DNA from: Acidimicrobiaceae bacterium
GTDB lineage: Bacteria > Actinomycetota > Acidimicrobiia > Acidimicrobiales > MedAcidi-G1
Assembly: GCA_002727895.1 (NCBI GenBank)
Contig: PBUO01000010.1
Coordinates: forward strand, 11,658-16,689
DNA: 5,032 nt
Direction of reading: 5' to 3'
Positions 1 to 5,032 of the stretch are shown piece by piece. The translations under genes were made by a program, and so were the position numbers. The notes beneath the pieces are model-generated. The model searched no databases. It saw only the letters and a list, made by a program, of their open reading frames with translations, and was not told where the DNA came from. Numbering within the stretch: the stretch's first letter is position 1; each line of letters begins with the position of its first letter.

Positions 1-516
1 GGGCATCGGTCGGGTCTGCAACGACAGGTCGAGGCCGATGTTGCCGCTTTGGGTCACCAGGCCCACGCCCCGCTCGACCCGCCGCAGGCCCTGCTGGTCG
101 GGCCACAGGGCCGCCCCGGCCACCGCCGAGACCGTGCCGTAGCAGTTGGGACCCACCACCGGCATCGGGCCGGCCGCCTCGTCGAGCGCCCGCTGCAGGG
201 CCCGGCCCTCGGGTCCGGCCTCGGCGAAGCCCGACGCGTAGCAGACCGCGGCCCCGGCCCCCATGGCCGCCAGACGGCCCACCACGTCCACGGTGGCCTG
301 CCGGTTGACGGCCACCAGGACGGCGTCGGGGACGCCGGGCAGTTCGTCGACGGTCGGCACACACGGCACCCCCGCCAAGTCGTCCCGGTTGGGGTGCACG
401 GCCCACAGGTCGCCGACGAAGCCGAGGCGCCGACACTGCTCAACGGCCAGCGCGGCCGGTGCACCGCCCACCACGGCCACCGACCGGGGCCTCAGCAGCC
501 GGGTCAGACGGTTCAC
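1..516 (-). CDS. NDP-forming acyl-CoA synthetase (acetate--CoA ligase family), N-terminal part, cut by window edge
   Basis: The first 172 codons are visible; the rest lies beyond position 1. The protein opens with the CoA-binding Rossmann domain typical of ADP/GDP-forming acyl-CoA synthetases: LLRPRSVAVVGG at residues 7-18, HPNR at 41-44, YASGF at 93-97 and VGPNCYG at 121-127. The second, succinyl-CoA-ligase-like domain then begins with TQSGNIG at 155-161. The family makes acyl-CoA from acid, CoA and a nucleoside triphosphate through a phosphohistidine; that histidine and the ATP-grasp part are not in view. The GTG at 516 is chosen because it puts LLRPRSVAVVGG at the usual distance from the start and has GGGG 8 nt upstream. 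A GTG at 525 is an alternative, and the frame stays open further upstream without a better start. It lies 52 nt after the acyl-CoA dehydrogenase stop, so it is probably the third gene of the operon. By context it may activate gamma-butyrobetaine or a related trimethylammonium acid. The substrate is inference; the family call is firm. Confidence 0.87.
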   Translation of the reverse strand, partial: MNRLTRLLRPRSVAVVGGAPAALAVEQCRRLGFVGDLWAVHPNRDDLAGVPCVPTVDELPGVPDAVLVAVNRQATVDVVGRLAAMGAGAAVCYASGFAEAGPEGRALQRALDEAAGPMPVVGPNCYGTVSAVAGAALWPDQQGLRRVERGVGLVTQSGNIGLDLSLQTRPMP

Positions 517-568
517 CGTCGGCACCCCGCTACGCCCACCGGAGAAGACACGGTCCGGGCCCGTCGGG

Positions 569-1729
569 TCAGGCGCCGAGGGGCCGCAGCATCTCGCGGC
601 TCACGATGTGGCGCTGGATCTCGCTGGTGCCGTCCCAGATCCGGTCGACCCGGGCGTCCCGCCAGATCCGCTCCAGCGGCAGCTCGTCCATGAGGCCCAT
701 GCCCCCGAGGATTTGGATGGCCTCGTCGGCCACGAACTGGAGCATCTCGGTGGACGAGATCTTGGCCATGGCCGCGTCCCCGTCGGCCATCTCGCCACGG
801 TCCATCAGCCAGGCCGCCCGGTAGGTCATCAGCTCGGCCTCGACCATCTTCGTACGCATGTCGGCGAGCTTGAACGAGATGCCCTGGAACTTGCCGATCT
901 TCTGGCCGAACTGCTCACGGGACGCCGCCCAGTCCAGCGCCACCGACAGCGCCCGGTCGGCCCGGCCCAGGCACACGGCGGCCACCTGGAGCCGGGTGGC
1001 CCCCAACCACTCGTTGGCCACGTCGAAACCCCGGTGCTCCTCACCCAGCAACTTCGACGACGGCACCCGACAGTCGTCGAAGTTGAGGATGCAATTGTGG
1101 TAGCCGCGGTTGGAGACCGACCGGTAGCCCTCGGCTACCTCGAGGCCCGGCGTGTCATGGTCGACCAGGAACGAGGTGATGAGCTTCTTCGGGCCGCGGG
1201 GCGTGTCCTCCTCGCCGGTCGCCGCGAAGAGGATCGTGTAGTCGGCCAGGTCGGCGTGGCTGATGAAGTGCTTGGTCCCATTGATTACGTAGTCGTCGCC
1301 GTCGCGCACGGCTCGACACGTCATGCCCCGGACGTCGGAGCCGGCGTCGGGCTCGCTCATGGCCAGGCATTCGACCCGCTCGCCCCGGATGGTGGGCAGC
1401 AGGTACTCCTCCACTTGGTCGCCGACGCAGGCCTGGAGGATATTGGACGGCCGGGCGACCACGTAGTGGAGGGCGTACTGGGTCCATCCGAAGGCCCGGT
1501 CGACCAGGGCCATGGTCAGGTTGTCGAGGCCGCCGCCGCCCAACTCGGCCGGCATGTTGGCGGCGTAGATCCCGGCTGCCAGCGACCGGTCGCGGATCCG
1601 TTCCACCAGATCGGGAGGCACGTCGCCGAGGCGCTCCACCTCCTCTTCGTGGGGCACCAGTTCCTTGTCGACGAAGGCGCGCACGGTGTCGACGACCATC
1701 TCCTGCTCGTCGGTCAGGGCGAAGTCCAT
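569..1729 (-). CDS. Acyl-CoA dehydrogenase, candidate gamma-butyrobetainyl-CoA dehydrogenase
   Basis: This is a 386-residue flavoprotein of normal family length that would introduce a 2,3-double bond into an acyl-CoA and pass electrons to ETF. The N-terminal helical domain (about 1-118) is followed by the flavin/substrate motif CLAMSEPDAGSD at 121-132, the middle beta domain with VINGTKHFISHAD at 148-160, and the C-terminal helical domain with SREQFGQKIGKFQ at 270-282, QILGGMGLM at 339-347 and RIWDGTSEIQR at 363-373. The catalytic Glu expected in the EGTxEIQ segment is Asp366 (codon at 632-634). Position 245, where isovaleryl-CoA dehydrogenase carries its alternative Glu, is Thr, so Asp366 is the likely base. 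ATG at 1729 is chosen for its GGAGGG ribosome site 6 nt upstream and the standard MDFALTDEQ start. The gene begins 17 nt after the carnitine dehydrogenase stop, arguing for cotranscription and for gamma-butyrobetainyl-CoA as substrate. The family is certain; the substrate is inferred from neighbours. Confidence 0.93.
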   Translation of the reverse strand: MDFALTDEQEMVVDTVRAFVDKELVPHEEEVERLGDVPPDLVERIRDRSLAAGIYAANMPAELGGGGLDNLTMALVDRAFGWTQYALHYVVARPSNILQACVGDQVEEYLLPTIRGERVECLAMSEPDAGSDVRGMTCRAVRDGDDYVINGTKHFISHADLADYTILFAATGEEDTPRGPKKLITSFLVDHDTPGLEVAEGYRSVSNRGYHNCILNFDDCRVPSSKLLGEEHRGFDVANEWLGATRLQVAAVCLGRADRALSVALDWAASREQFGQKIGKFQGISFKLADMRTKMVEAELMTYRAAWLMDRGEMADGDAAMAKISSTEMLQFVADEAIQILGGMGLMDELPLERIWRDARVDRIWDGTSEIQRHIVSREMLRPLGA

Positions 1730-1735
1730 GGGGTT

Positions 1736-1741
1736 CCCTCC
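1736..1741 (-). promoter_or_regulatory. Ribosome binding site of the acyl-CoA dehydrogenase
   Basis: Read on the minus strand this is GGAGGG, 6 nt before the ATG at 1729. It decides the start against an upstream in-frame ATG at 1915, which would lie deep inside the preceding gene. Confidence 0.8.
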
Positions 1742-1746
1742 AGGGG

Positions 1747-3279
1747 TCAGGCGGTTCGGCCGGGGATGGCCATGACCCGACCCACCTGGGGCGGGACGGG
1801 CAGGTCTGCGTGGGCCTCGGCGATCGCGGCCAGCGCGGCGGCCGGCCCGGGCAGGATCGGCGCCACCGAACCCGACCCCGTGTCGACGTGGAGCAGCATC
1901 TGCTCGGTCGTGCACAGCAGGTCGTCGCCCGAGTACATCTCGTGGAAGAAGTGCAGCCGCTTGGCGTCGACGCCGAGGACCTGGGTGGCGAAGCGCAGCG
2001 ACTGGCCGAGCGACGCCTCCTTCACGTAGTTGAGGTGGGTCTCCACGGTGAAGAAGGTGTGGCCGGCGTCACGGTACTCCTCGTCGATCCCGACGTACCG
2101 GAAGAGCTTGTCGCTGGCCCATCCGAAGGCCGTCAGGAACGCCCACTCGGACATGTGGTCGTTGTAGTCCACCCAATCGGGCTCCACGACGGTCTCATAC
2201 AGCGCCAACGGGGCGGCCACGGCGTCGTCAGGCGACCAGCGACCGGCACCCTCGTCGGCCCGGCCACGGACGTGGGCCTCGTGGATGCGGGCCTCCCGCT
2301 CGGCCACCAAGCGGCCGGCACCCAGGTCGAGGGGACGCAGGGACCGCATCACGTTGATGACATAGTCGTCCCGGAGGCGCTCCAACTCGGCGATGGACCG
2401 GCCCTCAGCCTGCTCCTCGCAGCCGGTAGCCATGGCCTCGATGAGGTCGTCGGTCAGTTCGGGCGCCTCGAGCTTCGTCCACGGCAGCTTCAGGGCCGGG
2501 CCGAACTGACGGAGCATGTGGCGCATCCCCTGCTCGCCGCCGGCCAGGTGGAAGGTGAGGTTGGTGCCCATCCCGGCCCACCGCAGGCCGGGCCCGTAGT
2601 TCACGGCGTCGTCGAGCTCGCGGGTGGTGGCCACGCCGTCGTTGACGAGGTGAAGGACTTCTCGCCACAGGGCCTCCTGGAGGCGGTCGGACAGGTAGCC
2701 CTCGATCTCGGTGCGCACCACGAGCGGGTGCATGACCAGGTCGTCGTAGTGGGCGATAGCCGCTTCGACGGCCACCTCGGAGGTCTGCTCCCCGGCCACC
2801 ACCTCGACAAGCGGCAACAGGTACACCGGGTTGAACGGGTGACCAATGAGGATCCGCTCCGGATGGTCGCAGCCCTCCTGGAGGCGGCTGGGTAGCAGGC
2901 CGGAGGAGCTCGAGGCGATGACCACCCCGGGTTCCGAGTGGGCGGCCAGGGTGGCCAGCAGGGGGCGCTTGACATCCTCGTTCTCGGGAGCACTCTCCTG
3001 GATCCAGTCGACGCGACCGGCCAGGTCCTCGGCGGAGTCGGCCCAGGCCAGGCGTGCCAGATCGGCGCCGGGGAAGAGGCCCAGCTTGGTGGCAGACGAC
3101 CAAGCCCGGCCCACGGCTTCCCGAAGGCGTTCTTCCGCCCCGGGGGCCGGGTCCCAGGCCACCACGTCGAGGCCGCGGGCCAGCACCCGGACGGCCCAGC
3201 CGGCGCCGATGACGCCCGTGCCGATGACGCCGACCGTCCGGTCCCGTTCGCGACCCGATCCGGTGCCCTCTCCGGTCAT
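1747..3279 (-). CDS. lcdH: L-carnitine 3-dehydrogenase fused to a C-terminal hot-dog thioesterase
   Basis: This 510-residue protein has two enzymes in one chain. Residues 15-325 are an NAD-dependent 3-hydroxyacyl-CoA-dehydrogenase-like unit, with the dinucleotide motif GVIGTGVIGAGW at 17-28, an active-site Ser run SSSSG at 123-127, and GHPFNPVYLLPLVEV at 146-160 containing the probable catalytic His147 and Glu159. The HPFNPVYLLPLVEVV block is characteristic of L-carnitine 3-dehydrogenase (L-carnitine + NAD+ to 3-dehydrocarnitine) rather than the fatty-acid enzyme. After a charged linker, residues 356-475 form a 4HBT-type thioesterase with WVDYNDHMSEW at 369-379; Asp371 and His375 sit where the active site is expected. 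This domain should hydrolyse betainyl-CoA and perhaps carnitinyl-CoA. Such fusions are known in carnitine-degrading bacteria. ATG at 3279 is preceded by GGAGGG 4 nt away. An in-frame ATG at 3324 would add 15 residues but has a weaker ribosome site. It is the first gene of the leftward operon, facing an IclR regulator across a shared control region. Confidence 0.9.
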   Translation of the reverse strand: MTGEGTGSGRERDRTVGVIGTGVIGAGWAVRVLARGLDVVAWDPAPGAEERLREAVGRAWSSATKLGLFPGADLARLAWADSAEDLAGRVDWIQESAPENEDVKRPLLATLAAHSEPGVVIASSSSGLLPSRLQEGCDHPERILIGHPFNPVYLLPLVEVVAGEQTSEVAVEAAIAHYDDLVMHPLVVRTEIEGYLSDRLQEALWREVLHLVNDGVATTRELDDAVNYGPGLRWAGMGTNLTFHLAGGEQGMRHMLRQFGPALKLPWTKLEAPELTDDLIEAMATGCEEQAEGRSIAELERLRDDYVINVMRSLRPLDLGAGRLVAEREARIHEAHVRGRADEGAGRWSPDDAVAAPLALYETVVEPDWVDYNDHMSEWAFLTAFGWASDKLFRYVGIDEEYRDAGHTFFTVETHLNYVKEASLGQSLRFATQVLGVDAKRLHFFHEMYSGDDLLCTTEQMLLHVDTGSGSVAPILPGPAAALAAIAEAHADLPVPPQVGRVMAIPGRTA

Positions 3280-3283
3280 CACA

Positions 3284-3289
3284 CCCTCC
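3284..3289 (-). promoter_or_regulatory. Ribosome binding site of the carnitine dehydrogenase
   Basis: On the minus strand this is GGAGGG, 4 nt before the ATG at 3279. It supports that start over the in-frame GTG immediately upstream (3282) and the ATG at 3324. Confidence 0.75.
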
Positions 3290-3331
3290 GCTCCGTTGCG
3301 TCCAGCGGCCGCTTCTCGGATCATTCCACTC

Positions 3332-3348
3332 GTTTCACCATATGGAAC
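3332..3348. promoter_or_regulatory. Putative IclR-family operator, left site
   Basis: The sequence GTTTCACCATATGGAAC is an imperfect palindrome: arms GTTTCA and TGGAAC pair at five of six positions around a 5-nt centre. It sits 52 nt upstream of the carnitine dehydrogenase ATG and 72 nt upstream of the IclR ATG. Arms of the GTTYC/GRAAC type are common among IclR-family operators, so the adjacent regulator is the obvious candidate to bind here. The palindrome is seen directly; the binding protein is inferred. Confidence 0.55.
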
Positions 3349-3352
3349 GCTA

Positions 3353-3369
3353 GTTCCGTATAATGGATC
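3353..3369. promoter_or_regulatory. Putative IclR-family operator, right site
   Basis: The sequence GTTCCGTATAATGGATC is a second 17-nt imperfect palindrome, less regular than the left one. Its reverse complement matches the left site at 12 of 17 positions, and the two lie head to head around the 4-nt spacer GCTA (3349-3352). The inner arms, GGAAC and GTTCC, are perfect complements and extend to a nine-base inverted repeat with one mismatch (ATATGGAAC / GTTCCGTAT). Centre-to-centre distance is 21 bp, about two helical turns, so two dimers could bind the same DNA face. Confidence 0.5.
3359..3364 (+). promoter_or_regulatory. Probable -10 box for the iclR-type gene
   Basis: A perfect TATAAT lies 56 nt before the IclR ATG, in a sequence otherwise very rich in G and C. 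No good -35 hexamer is seen: the stretch 17 bp upstream (3336-3341) reads CACCAT. The box is inside the right operator, so a bound regulator would cover the promoter, suggesting autorepression. No equally clear promoter was found for the leftward operon; weak candidates overlap the same element. Confidence 0.5.
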
Positions 3370-3408
3370 AGCGTAGGGGGACACGGCCTCTAGGACAAGT
3401 TTCACGAC

Positions 3409-3414
3409 AGGGGA
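3409..3414 (+). promoter_or_regulatory. Ribosome binding site of the IclR regulator
   Basis: AGGGGA ends 6 nt before the ATG at 3421 and supports that start. No other start in this frame gives the standard IclR beginning (GIQSVERTF). Confidence 0.6.
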
Positions 3415-3420
3415 CGGACC

Positions 3421-4170
3421 ATGGGCATCCAGTCGGTGGAACGGACCTTCGCCGTGGTCGGCGTCCTGGCCGGCGCCGATCCCGGGGAGGTCCCGGTGGC
3501 CGGCATCGCCGAGGCCACCGCCCTCCCCAAGAGCACAGTGAGCCGAATCCTGTCCACCCTCGGCGCCCTCGGGGTGGCCGTTGCCGGGGAGACCGATGGC
3601 AGCTACCGCCTTGGGCCCGGCGCCCGGGTCTTCGCCGGACGCGACCCCGTCGAGGCCGAGCTGGTCCGGACTGCCCACCCGGTCCTCGTCCGGGCCGTCG
3701 AACGCCTCGACGAGGACCTCGGCCTGGCCATCGCCGACGGCGACCACGTCCGGTACGTCGACCAGGTCCGGAGCCAGCGGGCCGTCCGCATCCGCGTCTA
3801 CGTCGGCGAGCGGACCCCGCTGCACACCACGGCGGCCGGCCTGGTGGCCCTGGCCGAACTGGCCGACGACGACCTGGCGTCCTACCTGGCCTCCCCGCTC
3901 GCCCGCTGGGGCCGTGGCACCTCGGTCGACCCGCTCGATCTGCGGACCACCGTCGAGGCGGTCCGCACCAACGGGGTTGCCTGGACCAACGAGGCGTGGG
4001 CCGACGGCGTCAACGGTGCCGCGGTCCCCGTCCGGGATCCGGACGGTGGGCTGGTCGCCGTCCTCAACGCCTTTGGGCCGTCCTACCGCTTCCCCACCGA
4101 ACGGGGCCGGGACGAGGCCGCCCGCTGCCTGGCCGACGCCGCCGACGCGATCGCCCGGCTGCTCCGATGA
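3421..4170 (+). CDS. IclR-family transcriptional regulator
   Basis: This 249-residue protein has the usual IclR length. It opens with IQSVERTFAVVGVL (3-16), the classic first helix of the family. A winged helix-turn-helix covers about residues 24-65, including GIAEATALPKSTVSRILSTL at 28-47 as the recognition region and the wing ending in YRLGPGARVF (62-71). Residues 80-249 form the effector-binding domain, with VRIRVYVGERTPLHTTAAGLVALA at about 122-145 and the C-terminal GGLVAVLNAFGPSYRF segment (209-224). IclR proteins bind palindromes as dimers or tetramers and respond to small organic acids or related metabolites. The gene is divergent from the carnitine dehydrogenase operon, and the intergenic region carries paired palindromes, so it most likely controls that operon and itself. 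The ligand is not readable from sequence; carnitine, gamma-butyrobetaine, glycine betaine or a CoA ester are candidates. Its stop overlaps the start of the next gene. Confidence 0.93.
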   Translation: MGIQSVERTFAVVGVLAGADPGEVPVAGIAEATALPKSTVSRILSTLGALGVAVAGETDGSYRLGPGARVFAGRDPVEAELVRTAHPVLVRAVERLDEDLGLAIADGDHVRYVDQVRSQRAVRIRVYVGERTPLHTTAAGLVALAELADDDLASYLASPLARWGRGTSVDPLDLRTTVEAVRTNGVAWTNEAWADGVNGAAVPVRDPDGGLVAVLNAFGPSYRFPTERGRDEAARCLADAADAIARLLR

Positions 4171-5032
4171 GGAGCCCGCTGGCCCGGATCCGGCCGTTCC
4201 TGGTGCCTACCCAACTTGTCGTGGCCCTGCTCGCCGGATGCGGGGGCTCCCAGGCCTTGGAGGGAGCCGCCTCCGGCAGCGAGTCGGAGACGAGCCCTGT
4301 CGGGGGGACGGGCCCCACCACCTCCCGCATGGCCACCACCTCTGAACCCCCGCCCGACGGCGGCGCCGACACCGGCCCGCCCACCACCAGCCCGCCCACC
4401 ACCGGCCCGCCCCCGACGACCGCCGACTCGGAGACGGTCTCCCCGACGTCCACCACGACGACCACAGCACCCACCACCACCGGGCCACCGGCGCTCACCG
4501 CCTCCTTCCGGGGCGTCTCCGCCGAGGAGATCCGAGTGGGCTTCACGTGGATCGACTTCGATGAGGTGAACCGCACCTTCGGCCTGGAGCTCCGCTGGGC
4601 CAACTGGCTCCCGGCCATGGAGGCCCTGGTGGCCGACCTCAACGCCCGCGGCGGGATCGGCGGCCGCCGGATCGCCCTGGTCGAGCGGTCCTACCTGCCG
4701 GGCGGCTCGGCTTCGGCCGAGCAGGCCTGCCTGGAGCTCACCGCCGACGAGGAGGTCTTCGCCGTCCTCAACGGCTTCCACGGACCGGGCGCCGAGTCGT
4801 CCAACGAGTGCTTCGGCACCCACGGAACGATCCTCGTGGGCGGTCGTCCGTCGGCCGAGCAGCTGGCACTGGTCGACGCCCCGTGGATCACCGACGAAAT
4901 GGGCAACGCCCGCCGGGCCACCTCGTTCGTCCGGCTCCTCGACCGGACCGGCGTGCTCGACGACCTCGGCCCCGTCCTCGTCTACGGCACCGGCCCCGGA
5001 TACGAGGCGGCCGTCGAGGCCGCCGTCGACGC
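4167..5032 (+). CDS. Lipoprotein with branched-chain-amino-acid-type periplasmic-binding domain, C-terminus beyond window
   Basis: 288 codons are visible, open to the window end. The short N-terminus has basic residues (R2, R7, R9), a hydrophobic stretch and a lipobox LAGC at 22-25, so Cys25 should be lipidated and the protein held on the outer face of the membrane. Residues 27-112 are a low-complexity Pro/Thr/Ser/Gly linker. From about 117 (VSAEEIRVGF) a LivJ/Peripla_BP_6-like receptor fold starts: LVADLNARGGIGGRRIALV at 154-172, then EQACLELTADEEVFAVLNGF (185-204) with alternating helices and strands. Such proteins normally deliver amino acids, amides or other small ligands to an ABC importer; none of the importer genes is visible. 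Its ATG overlaps the IclR stop by 4 nt (ATGA) with no evident ribosome site, so translation is probably coupled to the regulator. A role in uptake or sensing of a trimethylammonium compound is possible but only contextual. Confidence 0.85.
   Translation, partial: MRSPLARIRPFLVPTQLVVALLAGCGGSQALEGAASGSESETSPVGGTGPTTSRMATTSEPPPDGGADTGPPTTSPPTTGPPPTTADSETVSPTSTTTTTAPTTTGPPALTASFRGVSAEEIRVGFTWIDFDEVNRTFGLELRWANWLPAMEALVADLNARGGIGGRRIALVERSYLPGGSASAEQACLELTADEEVFAVLNGFHGPGAESSNECFGTHGTILVGGRPSAEQLALVDAPWITDEMGNARRATSFVRLLDRTGVLDDLGPVLVYGTGPGYEAAVEAAVD
4374..4421 (+). repeat. Tandem Pro/Thr pentapeptide repeat inside the lipoprotein linker
   Basis: The unit is 15 bp and encodes GPPTT or SPPTT. It is present as GPPTT (4374-4388), SPPTT (4389-4403) and an extended GPPPTT (4404-4421). 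A Thr run STTTTT and PTTTGPP follow at about 4449-4490. The repeat keeps frame and lengthens the spacer between the lipid anchor and the binding domain. Such linkers are common in surface lipoproteins of Gram-positive actinobacteria and may be glycosylated or vary in length between strains. Confidence 0.75.

Noticed and set aside
517..568. Possible terminator or promoter in the 52-nt gap before the synthetase gene
   Set aside because: There is only a short GGGCCC-centred self-complementary stretch with no T run and no recognisable promoter boxes. The gap reads as an ordinary intra-operon spacer.
263..2029. Long plus-strand open frame of 588 codons across the acyl-CoA dehydrogenase and synthetase genes
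   Set aside because: It is antisense to genes with clear family motifs. Its composition (His, Gly, Val and Arg rich) is what the opposite strand of GC-rich genes gives, and no domain is recognisable.
1810..2895. Plus-strand open frame of 361 codons opposite the carnitine dehydrogenase
   Set aside because: It is the antisense of a well-supported gene. The translated sequence shows no family motif and it has no convincing ribosome site.
1747..3279. 3-hydroxybutyryl-CoA dehydrogenase as the identity of the fused dehydrogenase
   Set aside because: The two families share a fold, but the GHPFNPVYLLPLVEV block, the C-terminal hot-dog domain and the acyl-CoA gene neighbours fit L-carnitine 3-dehydrogenase better.
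3338..3345. The palindrome CCATATGG as an independent regulatory site
   Set aside because: Only 8 bp and off-centre from the arms of the 17-nt operator. It is better explained as part of that element and by chance.
3280..3825. N-terminal extension of the carnitine dehydrogenase up to a start at 3825
   Set aside because: The extra 182 residues are the antisense of the IclR gene and the control region. The ATG at 3279 has a strong ribosome site and places the NAD-binding motif at a normal distance.
4064..4823. Minus-strand open frames rich in Gly, Arg and Val opposite the lipoprotein gene
   Set aside because: They arise from the reverse complement of the Pro/Thr-rich linker and receptor domain. 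The plus-strand frame has a lipobox and a receptor fold.

Overview
The window looks like a chromosomal fragment from a high-GC actinobacterium. The evidence is strongly G/C-ending codons throughout, a GTG start, long open antisense frames, and a lipoprotein with a Pro/Thr-rich linker. The class Acidimicrobiia is a guess from the style of the binding protein and could not be confirmed without a search. The window is almost fully coding. Only one non-coding stretch exceeds 100 bases (3280-3420), and no RNA gene, insertion sequence, CRISPR array or clear terminator was seen.

The left two thirds (1-3279) is a leftward, operon-like run. Transcription order is a fused L-carnitine 3-dehydrogenase/hot-dog thioesterase (3279-1747), an acyl-CoA dehydrogenase (1729-569, 17 nt later), then the N-terminal part of an NDP-forming acyl-CoA synthetase (516-1, cut by the window edge). 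Together these fit a route that activates gamma-butyrobetaine to its CoA ester, oxidises it to crotonobetainyl-CoA and, after hydration and hydrolysis, oxidises L-carnitine to 3-dehydrocarnitine on the way to glycine betaine. The hydratase and the acetyl-CoA-dependent dehydrocarnitine cleavage enzyme (BKACE family) would also be needed and are not in the window.

The right third is read rightward from the same divergent intergenic region. It holds an IclR-family regulator (3421-4170), overlapped by 4 nt (ATGA) by a lipoprotein with a branched-chain-amino-acid-type periplasmic-binding domain (4167 to beyond 5032). The shared 141-nt intergenic region carries a 38-nt symmetrical element. It consists of two 17-nt imperfect palindromes with GTTYC/GGAAC-type arms, whose centres lie 21 bp apart (two helical turns), and a perfect TATAAT box for the rightward genes lies inside the second palindrome. 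The simplest reading is a local circuit in which the IclR protein controls its own gene, the binding protein and the divergent catabolic operon.

The observations most worth checking are the paired operator architecture, an Asp in place of the usual catalytic Glu of the acyl-CoA dehydrogenase, and the possible tie between a LivJ-type binding protein and trimethylammonium catabolism.
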